Shown piece after piece: positions 19,518 through 29,721 of a DNA stretch of 64,000 bases. The notes under the pieces were generated by a model. That model was not told the origin of the DNA. It was given only the letters and a program-made list of their open reading frames with translations, and did not search any database. The position numbers and the translations under genes were made by a program. The stretch's first letter is position 1. Each line of letters opens with the position of its first letter. The stretch covers positions 248,001 to 312,000 of the forward strand of contig JAQSEB010000135.1 of assembly GCA_030063045.1 (NCBI GenBank). The letters are read 5' to 3'. The DNA is from Pratylenchus scribneri. Its lineage: Eukaryota; Nematoda; Chromadorea; Rhabditida; Pratylenchidae.

Positions 19518-22500
19518 CTAAACAAATACCTCAACAAAAATTCTCTTTACATAGATATTGTTGATCATTTTAAAACGGCGATAAACATTATTAAATTCAT
19601 GCAAAAGGTCAATAATGCCAATGAAAATAGAAATACTATATTTCTTAGTCTCATTATTTTGATTTTCATTATTAGCTTTAATACTAGAATAGCTAATGTC
19701 GACCGCTGCTGGCGGTTTGCATCCTTTGCAATAAATTCCGCCAATTCCTCCATTTGACAGCCGAATGATTTTGCCAGAATTATTTTCGTCTTTCATTCTT
19801 TTTTTGTGGAAAAAATTTAAAATGTTATTAATTAACAGGCGTGGGTTCGAAATTTGTATCCCAATATAAATTCTTAATTATAATTTTTTATTTATTTACC
19901 TATTACCTTAGAATCATTTGCCAATGTTTTTGTCATTAATTCATAGATCCGTTCTTCTAAAGTAATACCATCTGGGAATAAAGCTTTTTCATTTTCAGGG
20001 CCATTGAATTCACATTCTTTGTATGTAATTTCTTCCCTTTTCAATTCCTTTTCTGACAATCGACGATTTTTAGCCTGATATTCCTTCAAATCAAAACGAT
20101 AATCAATTCGGCTTTCGGGTTCATCATGCCCTTCTGGTTTGAGCAAATTTGGCATTGTGAAAAACCAAAAAATATTGTCGGAATCTTTTTCCTGAAAACA
20201 TAAAAATATTAGACGGGTAAACCGGACCGTTATTGGAGACCGGTTTTAGCCATTAAAACTTATCCTAAACTGAATTATATAAAAATAATAAAGAAGTGAG
20301 AAAAATAAAATAATTTAAAATGAAAATATATAGTTTAACAATTACGCCAAAATATAATTAAATAACATCAAAATAATGAAATAAATTGAAAAAAAATTGG
20401 TCAAAAATGCTATTTTATGGGGTGTATGTTCAATATTAGCTGGTATTGATATTAAAAACCGGTACTTGGTGGCATTCGTTCGGTTCCGATACGATATTAG
20501 TAAAATTGGTATTTTGTCTCACAAAATATCGGTTGGGTCAGTACAGAGTATCGTTTAATCCTAGTTCTGATGATTATTTATTCGAATTTCAAAATTTCGA
20601 TTCTGATTTTTCAATTTATTTTCTGATATATGACAATGATTTTTATTCTGATTTGTAAATTTTATTTTTGATTTTATTCTGATTTGTAAATTTTATTTCT
20701 GATTTTATTCTGATTTGTAAATTTTATTTCTGATTTTATTCTGATTTGTAAATTTTATTTCTGATTTTATTCTGATTTGTAAATTTTATTTCTGATTTTA
20801 TTCTGATTTGTAAATTTTATTTCTGATTTTATTCTGATTTGTAAATTTTATTTCTGATTTTATTCTCATTTGTAAATTTTATTTCTGATTTTATTCTGAT
20901 TTGTAAATTTTATTTCTGATTTTATTCTCATTTGTAAATTTTATTTCTGATTTTATTCTGATTTGTAAATTTTATTTCTGATTTTATTCTGATTTGTAAA
21001 TTTTATTTCTGATTTTATTCTCATTTGTAAATTTTATTTCTGATTTTATTCTCATTTGTAAATTTTATTTCTGATTTTATTCTGATTTGTAAATTTTATT
21101 TCTGATTTTATTCTGATTTCTGAATTCAGATATTATTTTGAATTTGAAATGATTCTGATTATTTTTATTTGAATTTTCAAGTTCAGATTCTGATTTTTCT
21201 GGTATTTAAATTCTAGTCTGAATTCATAGTTCTTATAGAGAAAATTCTTCTTACCCCATCGAGACAAATATATTAAAATCAAATTGTTCATATTTGAGAT
21301 TTGAAAACATAAAATTTGTTAAATTTTTGAAACTACTATATTATATTTTTTGCAATTTTCTCTATTAAATTGACGAATTTAAATATTTTCATTTAAATAA
21401 TATTTTGCAGAAACGTGAATGCTATAAATGCCACATATTTTGTCAAAAATGAATTCTTATTTTCAATCATATAGTCGGCATATTCTGACAAATTTTCCAG
21501 TAATATTCTATGTTCAAAATCGGGTGGAAATGGAACTAAGCTTTTGAGGAAAAATTTTTCATCCCAACTTTTTAGGAATGTGGATTTGCTTTTGCCCGGA
21601 TTGACAAATCCGTTGAACGGTTTATCGGTTAAAGAATTCTGAAAATTGAATTAAATTCATTAAAGAATAATTTATTTTCAAAGTACAACAAAATTTTCAG
21701 CACTTAAATCGATCAAAATTGGAAAAAAATGAACATTGATCCAAAATTCAAGTTTTCGCTATAATTTTACTTTTTCAATCATTTGAATATTAAATTAAAA
21801 ATAAATATTATAAACTATGAAGGATCATTACCTCAAAAAATAAATTAATCTACAAAAAAAATAGACAAAAATAAAAATCCATAGATATTATAGCAGTTAG
21901 CAATTAGCCATTACATGTTTTTTCTATAAGTGTCATTGTGCAATTAAAATTTGCTACGGACAAAATTCCTGCAAAAAATTTCAATATGCAAAATTATTTT
22001 GTCTTTGCTCGAAAATATTTCTTAGAGTTTCAAAAATGTTGCACCACTATTTAAAAAAAAAACGGCATTCTGCCTTAAATAATATCATAGCCCTTCCTAC
22101 TAGGCATATTTATCGAAGTTACGGATTTTAAGGCAATAATGTGATTATTGGTCATTCAACTAATAAAGTTATCCCGAAAATTTATTCTGATAAAGGTAAC
22201 ATTAACTTTATTTTATTAATTTTTTAATAGAAAAATCCTTACAAAATATTTGGCCGATTTAATTCCAAAATTTTCCCTTAAATTCATAAAAATTTGTGGG
22301 GAATATTCAATGAATAAATATTCATTTTGATTTAAAGAAAAATGATATTCATTTAAAGTAATTTCTTCAAGTTTTTTAATTCGTTTAACCGACTCCGATT
22401 TGCCTTTTATTTTTTCAAGCATTTCAGGGGATAAATGTACATTTTTCACAATATTTATTTTTTCCTCTAATTTTTTAGGAATTATATTCATATGAGTATT

Positions 22501-22729
22501 TTTCACAATAATTAATGCTTCTCGAATGGTTTCAATTAGAATTGTTTTTTCTAAGAAAAATTAAAATTATTAATAAAATTAATTCTTGTATAGTTCAAAA
22601 AAATTAAAAATTAAATTTTTTTAAATTATTTGAAAAATCACCTTCTTTTTCAAGTTTGTCTCCTTCTATAGAAGTGAAAATACAACAAAAGAAATAAGAA
22701 AAGAATAAAATATTAGATAGGATGAACAT
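19518..22729 (-). CDS. PIP-kinase-like protein with signal peptide, catalytic core incomplete
   Basis: Exons on the minus strand: 22729-22642, 22550-22243, 21638-21435, 20191-19900, 19789-19518; the joined frame is open for 387 residues. Exon 1 encodes a hydrophobic leader (MFILSNILFFSYFFCCIF). The rest follows the phosphatidylinositol-phosphate kinase order: a YSPQIFMNLRENFGI segment (family: YAP..F..LRE.FGI), a GKSKSTF glycine-rich loop, FFLKSL with the nucleotide-binding Lys, LTKY, MPNLL, RFDLKEY (family DLKGS), TYKECEF, FPDGITL and, in the last exon, a GIIDLL segment. The MDYSLL block, expected after KTLANDSKVI, is absent at the exon 4/5 junction. The C-terminus is cut at the junction with gene C. 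The donor of exon 3 (GTGGCA) is weak. Probably a pseudokinase or a decaying gene. Confidence 0.7.
20640..21117. repeat. 31-bp tandem array in the PIP-kinase-like gene
   Basis: About 15 copies of a 31-bp unit containing GATTTGTAAATTTTATTTCT, some with CTCATTT in place of CTGATTT. It lies in the intron between exons 3 and 4. Confidence 0.9.
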
Positions 22730-25205
22730 TGTCAGTCAAATATTTGCTAATTTCTGTAATTAAATTAAAATTATCATTGCAAAACTAATCTCTTCTTATT
22801 GCATATTTTTTATCAGTAATGTGTAGAAGATCGACTACGGATTCTATTTCGACCCAAAACATATCCAATTGGAAGGACTTTTTAAGATTAGTATCCAAAC
22901 CTAGCCTTAATTTAAGCTATGACCCTAACAAACTCTAGTTGCAAAAAAATTTCCAAAATTCTTTTTATTTTTTAAAGTTTTCAAAATAAGTGGTTGATCC
23001 GTGCTCAGCTTGTCGAAAAGAATTGAATGATATATTAAAATGATTAGAAGAAATCAGATTTTTATTTTATTTTCTTAGTTCCCTAAAGCTCTATAACCGC
23101 TATAGTTTGTTCAAAATAGTCCACAAATTAAAGAGTTAGATCCATAATTTTCCCGATTTTTGAAATTTTAAAAAATAATTCTCCATAGAGGATTAAAAGA
23201 GGTTATGCAGTAGGTTTTATTATTTTTAAAGGATTGGTTAGTAGGAAAATCGTATGTTTAGGAATTTGAATGAAATTTTTATAAAGAAATTTTTTTTGGA
23301 ATGCTAAAAATATTTTCTGATCCCAATAATTTTATACTCCCATATAGACGATAAATGATATCACTCCCGATACGTCTTCCGTACCTTTTTCATTTAAATT
23401 TAATAACATAATTCGAAGTTCATACCACTATGATCTATGTATGGTACACGAGCAAACATCTAATCCTCCATTTCCTCTTTGCAGCCTAAAAATGAACCTA
23501 TTCCCCCCCCCCCCCCCCCCCGCCCTCCCCCCACTTTACAAATGCCGGCTTTCTTCCTAGGGAATTAAGATTTGGGTTCATAATTTCTAGAGATCGGATG
23601 TGACGAGATTTTCGCCAAGATTTTCAGAGATTTCGGTCCGAGAGTGAACCGAGATTGAAGTGAAGAATTGCATTTTCTGGCACCAAATTTGTTGAACATT
23701 TCCCTATTTTGTGGATAAAATTTTGCAATATATAAAATTAATTTTATGCTATTTTTTCTAATAATTTTTTTTATTGAAAATATTTTGTTGTTCATATTAC
23801 TAAAATCAGGGCGCTGCAAATTTATAATACCGCAATTTTCGGTGTCACAAATGTCGGGATACCGAAAAAGGCCTCTCAAGGCAAAATATTAAATAAAAAT
23901 TGACCCCTCTTAGAAAACGACAAAACCGAAAATCGGTCGATTTTGAACCTTGGTTTCGGGGGGGGGGGGGGAATCTCATTGGTTCTATTCGGTTTCAATT
24001 CGGTTAAATGTCTGTGAGCAACCCTAGTTTTCGTAAAATAAAAAAAAATTGAGCAAACAAAAGAAAAAACATGTTGTAGTTTTTACTCAAATAGCAAAAT
24101 AAAAGTAAAATGCCATTACCTATTTTTATAGTTTTTACCAAAAAAAATATTTTTAAAAAAAACAAAATAAAAAAGAAAATGTCATTTCCTTTGGTTTTTA
24201 CTTAAAAGTATTATTAATTGAACAAAACAAAATATTCCCCACTTTTTAATCCATTCGAAAACAATAATTGACTCCATTCCTAGATCATTTTGCCAATTTT
24301 TAGATCCGTCATTAAAATAAAATTCGAAATGACAAATTTTGAAGTGAATACATATTATGTAACACACCTAAGTCCATTTTTATTAACCATAATGACTATT
24401 ATGTAAGATAAATTGCTGTCGCTTGTCATTAATTATTAATTTATTTATTCAAGGATAAATATTTAATGAGATATTTTACTAATTGCATTCTGGCTTTGAT
24501 CTTAGCAAACAAAATGTTTACGTAAATGGTCAATGTAAATATTTGCGCAAACATGATTAATAATTGATATAAACATTTTTCATGAGATAAACAGCAAGAA
24601 ATCATAAATAGTTGTTGTGAACAGCCTTGGCAAAAAATTGCTACTCTCAAACCACCCCAATTCCCTCATTAGGTCTGCCCATATTGCGCCCTATTTAATG
24701 AACCCAATTTCCCCATTAGGCATCAGTATTCACTCATTCTCTTTATAATTCCCCAATTAAATTTTGCCGACTAAAATATTCTTATAATTACTCACATATT
24801 TAATTAATAAGGAATTGGCCTTTCTTGATATTGGAAAGAGTAAATGGAATTGGAAATAAATAAAAGAGTCTATGGGGTACCACATTAATAATTTATTTTA
24901 ACTTTTTTTTTTATTTATATCAGCCATTTCTACTTTAAATATTAGAACTTTTCCAATTTTAAGTTTTGTTTACAAAAACAAAAAAAATCTCACGAATTTT
25001 CATATGAAACAATCCGATGCAATTTTTCAAAAATTTATTGATATCTATAAAAATAAAAATTGATTTATTTTTGGAAATTAGTTTTTTATCTATATTAAAA
25101 ATTCGAATAAATATTTGATTAATATATATAATATAAAATTTTTTTGCAATTTAATAAATATTTCATAATTTTTCATCAATATAGATCTGCTAATTTGAAA
25201 TTAAA
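22730..25205. other. Intergenic sequence, no gene seen; C and G homopolymer runs
   Basis: A pyrimidine-poor ATTACAG about 25-30 bases before the PIP-kinase start may be a splice acceptor. Around 22980-23030 a fragment resembles the foldback element (GTGCTCAGCTTGTCGA). A C run (about 23505-23521) and a G run (about 23959-23971) bracket 440 bases in inverted relation, with CCGAAAATCGGTCGATTTTG and GGTTCTATTCGGTTTC words nearby, like the other homopolymer-bounded elements. The rest (24000-25200) is AT-rich DNA with no recognisable gene. Confidence 0.4.
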
Positions 25206-25450
25206 ATGACAATGATGATTACCATTGTCCGAGCCAATTCCCTTCTAATTCCCCCGCTGGGTATTTTGCTGAATTTTACCCTTCTTTGGCTTATCCTTCA
25301 TCGAACACCAAAAGAAATGTGGCTCCATAGTCGAGTTCTGTTGCAAACATGCATTTTGGACATTCTACTTTTGATTATCTACTTTATTGGAATTCCGGTG
25401 AAATTTTTTATTAATAATGAATTGACTGATTTAATAAAAAAAATACCCAG
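25206..25450 (+). pseudogene. Serpentine chemoreceptor fragment (first two helices)
   Basis: The frame starting at 25206 (MTMMITIVRANSLL) contains PLGILLNFTLLWLILHRTPK, then MWLHSRVLLQTCILDILLL. This has the helix, N-x-x-L, K-T/P, helix-with-Asp layout of the nematode Str/Srd/Srj-type chemoreceptor superfamily. A donor at 25398 (CCG|GTGAAA) would end a phase-0 exon of 64 codons. No later helices are seen; zinc-finger gene H sequence begins about 90 bases on. It is a truncated receptor gene. The subfamily is not certain. Confidence 0.55.
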
Positions 25451-26703
25451 AAAATTTAACAAGCTTTGTATTAAAATAATTTTAGTAAAAACTTAACGAA
25501 TCAGAAAAGCGAAAACTAAAGCCACTGCTTGATAATGATAATATTTTAATATACAATCGACGGAAAGCGGACCACAAAATATACAAATTGAACAGAGAAT
25601 CACAAAGCAATCAAAATTCATGGAGAATCATGAAGGAAGGAGAACAAAACTCAATTTTACATTCATCTCCCACCGAACAACAAATGTTGAACCAAAATCC
25701 GACATTGGATGATTTATTAGCCAAAGCATTTGAAAATTGGTCGGAAGATACTTTAGTAGATTCAAACAATGATGAAAATATTCCAATTCCATATTCATCG
25801 CCCACCCAACAACCAATGATGATGGATCAAAATTTGGCAATGCAAATGCCAACAGAAATTGCAAAAAATTTTGATAAAGGGAAAAAACAAAATCATTCTG
25901 TTGCTCAGATGCATTTAGAAGATGGCATGTTGCCAAATGAATGGTTAGACTCAGTCGATGAAAATGAAAATGTTCAACATTCATCGTGGGATCAACAAAA
26001 TTCACCAACTAACAATAATATTGCAATGAATATTCCATCAATGGAACAAAATCCAATGCAAAATAATCAGCCAATCATAGCAAAAAGGCCTCATGTCTGC
26101 CAAAAATGCGGAATGAATTTCACTACGAAAGGCTATTTGACCAGACATCTGAACAATTCATCATGCACCGAAAAAAGGAATGTTTCAGCTGATAAAAAGA
26201 GGCGCGGAAAACAAATTTCCAATCCAAAGGAGCTTGAGCGAACACATCGATGTGAGGAGAATTTACGCATTATTTTTAGGAAAAAAATTAATAATTTCAT
26301 TCAATTTAATAAGAAAGAAAATATAGGTAAATAATCAACCCAAAGTTATGATCTATGTGTAATTTAAAATTTTTACATCTTTCAAACAAATGGGGGAACG
26401 GGGAACTTTCACTTTTGTGCAATCATTGATATTTAATCAATTCATATTTTTGAATAATGAGATTTGTATGCAAAATTGATATGATTTTCTAAATTTACTT
26501 GAACATACGCGTCGATTGCTCTATTATTTGTATGTATTAAGGAATCCCGAAAACTAGCACTGAGACTTTGGCACTTAAACATTAAGAACAGTCACAATTT
26601 TTATAATTTTTCAATCTTCAGCCGAAAAAAAAATATTTAAATGCGATTGGCCCGGATGCGGTCAAACATTTGTCCATTCAGGGAGTTGGTATCATCGGTG
26701 CTA

Positions 26704-26945
26704 TGTCAATTCCACAAAAGTAAAAATGTGGTCAATTCCACAAAAGTAAAAATGTGGTCAATTCCACAAAAGTAAAAAATGTGTTCATTTCCACAAAAGT
26801 AAAAATGTGGTCAATTCCACAAAAGTAAAAAATGTGTTCATTTCCACAAAAGTAAAAATGTGGACAATTCCACAAAAGTAAAAATGTGGTCATTTCCACA
26901 AAAGTAAAAATGTGGTCATTTCCACAAAAGTAAAAATGTGGTAAA
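26704..26945. repeat. 26-bp tandem array at the element's left end
   Basis: About nine copies of a unit containing GTCAATTCCACAAAAGTAAA, with small variants. The unit is an expanded part of the terminal repeat; one inverted copy lies at 28741-28771 near the right end. Confidence 0.9.
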
Positions 26946-27114
26946 AGAAAGTGCCCGATTGTTAAAAATACAAATATTAATCATTTAAAAAAATATAATT
27001 AATTAAAAAGTGAAGAATAAATTCATGGGAAATTATAATAGTTTGGCCATTGTCAACCAAATTAATAGAGCCAGTCACCTAATATTTTGTATAGAAATGA
27101 CGATCTGTTTATTA

Positions 27115-27375
27115 TTATTTTTTTGTGCGGTGACAGCCGTGCTAGGCATTCGATTTGACTATTGCCTGCGCATTGAAAAGTGCCATCCCCTATCATTCAT
27201 ATTTCATATTAATGATCAATTTGTTTATTATTTTTTTTTGTGCGGTGACAGCCGTGCTAGGCATTCGATTTGACTATTGCCTGCGCATTGAAAAGTGCCA
27301 TCCCCTATCATTCATATTTCATATTAATGATCAATTTGTTTATTATTTTTTTTGTGCGGTGTCAGCCGTGCTAGG
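27115..27375. repeat. ~115-bp tandem repeat inside the element
   Basis: Two full copies and the start of a third, each opening with GTGCGGTGACAGCCGTGC (27125, 27240, and 27354 with one change). The two overlapping open frames across it come from the repeat. Confidence 0.85.
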
Positions 27376-27463
27376 CAATTTATATGGAAAAAGCTTTATA
27401 TATACTCGTAGAATTTTTCATATCGATATTATTCTGAACATTTATTATATAAAAATTATTCTA

Positions 27464-27974
27464 ATGAAATTGATACAACTAACAATAATAATCTTATTTA
27501 TCAATGCAACAAATTATTATAAGTCCGGTTTCGAAGATTTTATTAAAAACCGGTAAGTATTTTAAGAAACTAGTTATTGGTTCATGCTTTAGGCTAAATT
27601 CAAAAAAGAAGTACTAATTCAGAAGGCGATATGTCAATTATTAAATTTTAATTTCAAAACCTATTATTGTAGACTTGTTGGACTTGATTTTCCCAATTCT
27701 CATAAGAACTCAAAATGCTGAATTTTATGTGCGAGAATCCGAATTTAATTCAATTACATTATTTCAAAAAATAAGGGAATACGAACGGAGGCAAAATTTA
27801 GATTTCGTCTGCTATAAAGGTCCCGATTTTTTTTTTATTTTTTTATTTATAATAATTATAGACAAAGAAGGATTGACAAAAAAATTGTTCACAAATTCTT
27901 CATTGGATGCTATTTTTAAATTGAGTCTTCCAGACAGTTCGATTCAACTTTATTTGTGTAATCAAGGATCGTAA
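27464..27974 (+). pseudogene. Secreted-protein-like gene carried in the element (frame broken)
   Basis: Exon 1 (27464-27552) starts MKLIQLTIIILFINATNYY, a convincing signal peptide, and ends at CG|GTAAGT. Exon 2 follows a TTGTAG acceptor at 27671-27672. Its long frame contains EFYVRESEFNSITLFQKIRE and ends at GTCCCG near 27821. Exon 3 begins after TTATAG near 27862 with DKEGLTKKLF and ends SSIQLYLCNQGS at the TAA at 27972-27974. Exons 2 and 3 join in phase, but exon 1 joins exon 2 one base out, so there is a frameshift or a missed exon. The strand/helix order and the IQLYL end faintly recall a ubiquitin-like fold; this is only a guess. It may be a captured host gene. Confidence 0.45.
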
Positions 27975-29106
27975 AATGATTAATTTATAATAATTATTTT
28001 TTGGATCAAAAATTGATTTCATCATTAATTTATTTTTTCATTTGGTTTAAAAAATGATTAATAGTGTTCAAACATATTGTAATATTACATATAAATTTAA
28101 GTTTATTATTATTAGTTAAGGGTGTTCCTGCAAATTAATAGGTATTTTTTGCCCCATTTGAGCTCAAATGTTTGATAATGTTGTCATTAATTCATTTATG
28201 GCTAAGCTGAACTATTTTTTCATTTGGTTTAAAAAATGATTAATAGTGTTCAACCATATTGTAATATTACATATAAAATTAATTTTATTATTACTAGTTA
28301 AGGATATTCCTGTTTTTCAAATTGGCAAGAGAAATTGTAATTTTATTTTCTACACTTATTAGTATTTAATTTTTTTTTTTGAAATTATTTTTTCATTTTA
28401 TTTTATGAGTTCCTCATAATTGAAAAACCAAAAATTTAAATTTTCACGTTAATTGGGGAAATTTTTCAATTTTAAACCGGTTTGTTAAACGACTTTTGCG
28501 CTAGTCATAAAACTAATTCCATTTTTAAATTCTCCATATTCAAAAGCATATAAATCCTAATTTTCACTTCATTCTGACAATATTTACATTTTAGCCATTT
28601 TGAACCCGTTTACAAACCACCCAATGAACTGGTAAAAAAACTAATGTCATTTTTGAATTCTCCACATCAGAAAACCCCTATGTCCAAATTTTTTCTTCCA
28701 ACTCAAACAAATAATTTCACAAAAAAATTAACATTAGCATTTTTACTTTTGTGGAATTGACCACATTTTTTCTGTCCTTTATCGATTGTGGAATTGTCCT
28801 CGGACGGTATCATCATAAACAAGTACATCAACGTAAGTAAAAAAATTGAAAAATTGTTTTTTTTTACTAAGATTAATTAATTCTTATTAATTTTTTAAAA
28901 TTTTAGCGGGAAAATTTGAATGCCAAAATTGTGGAGAACATTTCACTCGAAAAGATGCTTTGATTAGACATCATCGAAACAAGAGTCGATGCATCAAAAA
29001 AGGAAGTACTCAGTTTGTCTGCCCAATTTGTGAAAGAACTTATAAAAATAAATTAGATTTGAAAGATCATCAGAGGAAGATAAAATGTACCAAAAAAGGA
29101 AGGTAA

Positions 29107-29721
29107 AGGAAAGTGGCAAGGGCAGCAGATGTATTAAGGGGAAGAAGAAATATTTGGCAGAGAAATTTTTAAAAAACTTTTCAATGTTCGAATCTGCGAA
29201 TTCATAAAAAAATAAATTTTATTGTATTTTGATTCATTTATTCCGCCAATTTATTTTGTTTCATTAAACATAAATAAATTTATTTAAATACTATTAAATT
29301 TTATATAATTTGGGAATCAGTGATTGCCAATTCAATAGCCTTTCGTGCTTTATTTTTTCCAATTAAATTACAAATAATATAAATTTGTAGCACTTTTTAC
29401 ATTTACATTCACGATTGATCATCATCAGAGTATAAAATCAATCGAGCAAGCATTCATTTAATTCCCTCTTGGCACATCAATAATGGGGGGATTTGGGGAA
29501 TGAGAATGGCCCAAAATTGAAGGGAAGGGGGACGGGCAATAGATCAACCGTTTGCCGTTGGCGGATTGTGCCAATAGTGGGAAAGAGAGTAGAGAATAAT
29601 TGGCCAAAACAAAGGAATAAAAATGAGCGATGGCATTTTATTATATTGATAAATATATTAAAATTCTATTAATTTATCATCCAATCAATCATAATAAAAA
29701 TAAATTTTTTCAGTTTAAAAT
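29107..29721 (+). promoter_or_regulatory. Intergenic module between genes H and D
   Basis: 29190-29470 is a copy of 31800-32070 (GTATTTTGATTCATTTATT, AATCAGTGATTGCC, AGTATAAAATCAATC and CAAGCATTCATT in the same order), so the H-to-D and D-to-next spacers were duplicated together. TATAAAATCAATC at about 29430 is a possible TATA element. A TTTTTTCAG ends at 29713, eight bases before the ATG of gene D, a candidate spliced-leader acceptor. Confidence 0.5.

Larger units (their letters stand above)
16327..19525 (+). pseudogene. Gene C: third A/B-type secreted zinc-finger gene, broken
   Basis: Exons: 16327-16677, 16940-17042, 17095-17426, 17485-17556, 18566-18626, and a partial finger exon from 19464. 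The leader is nearly the same as in A and B. Exon 2 follows a normal TTTTCAG acceptor, the likely ancestral state. In exon 3 a CAA codon has become TAA (17355-17357), cutting the protein before the fingers. The split CE|FC finger is present. The next finger (GERPYVCKWNGC, then FTTK) loses family similarity near 19520, where the sequence becomes the 3' end of the minus-strand PIP-kinase-like gene. Two elements sit in its introns (17574-18527 and 18685-19417). If translated it would be a secreted, finger-less protein of about 240 residues. Confidence 0.75.
26697..28805. mobile_element. MULE-like element inserted in a finger exon of gene H (9-bp target duplication)
   Basis: GGTATCATC occurs directly before (26688-26696) and directly after (28806-28814) the element. 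The ends are imperfect inverted repeats: GTCAATTCCACAAAAG near the left; the complement of ACAATTCCACAA and, a little further in, GGTCAATTCCACAAAAGT at the right. A 9-bp duplication is the usual mark of Mutator-like elements. No transposase is recognisable. The interior holds a 26-bp tandem array, a 115-bp tandem array, split secreted-protein-like coding sequence and a repeated ~100-bp segment (28033 and 28215). Confidence 0.75.
25490..29106 (+). pseudogene. Gene H: zinc-finger gene split by a transposon
   Basis: A long first readable exon (open from about 25490, ending at 26251) encodes SEKRKLKPLL near the start, several Gln/Asn/Ser/Met-rich segments, a C2HC finger (VCQKCGMNF) and a basic KKRRGKQ cluster; in-frame ATG at 25630-25632. 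No signal peptide is seen, so the leader may have been replaced when the receptor fragment came to lie upstream. A finger exon starts at 26622 (FKCDWPGCGQTF) and is split after 26696 by a 2.1 kb element; its last 18 bases resume at 28815-28832. Without one copy of the 9-bp duplication plus the element, the exon would be 93 bases with a normal C-x4-C-x12-H-x3-H finger. A last exon (28907-29106) has two C2HC fingers and a stop at 29104-29106. Confidence 0.75.

Noticed and set aside
18854..19564. Plus-strand ORFs at 18854-19219 and 19244-19564 as genes
   Set aside because: The first lies wholly in the foldback element. The second starts in it and only its end (from 19464) is a zinc-finger exon.
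25206..26251. A receptor-zinc finger fusion gene
   Set aside because: The possible donor at 25398 and the nearby acceptors (25449, 25485) all lead straight to a stop in phase 0.
27010..27556. Two long ORFs with a repeated DYCLRIEKCHPLSFIFH peptide
   Set aside because: Produced by the 115-bp tandem repeat inside the MULE-like element; two overlapping frames show the same peptide.
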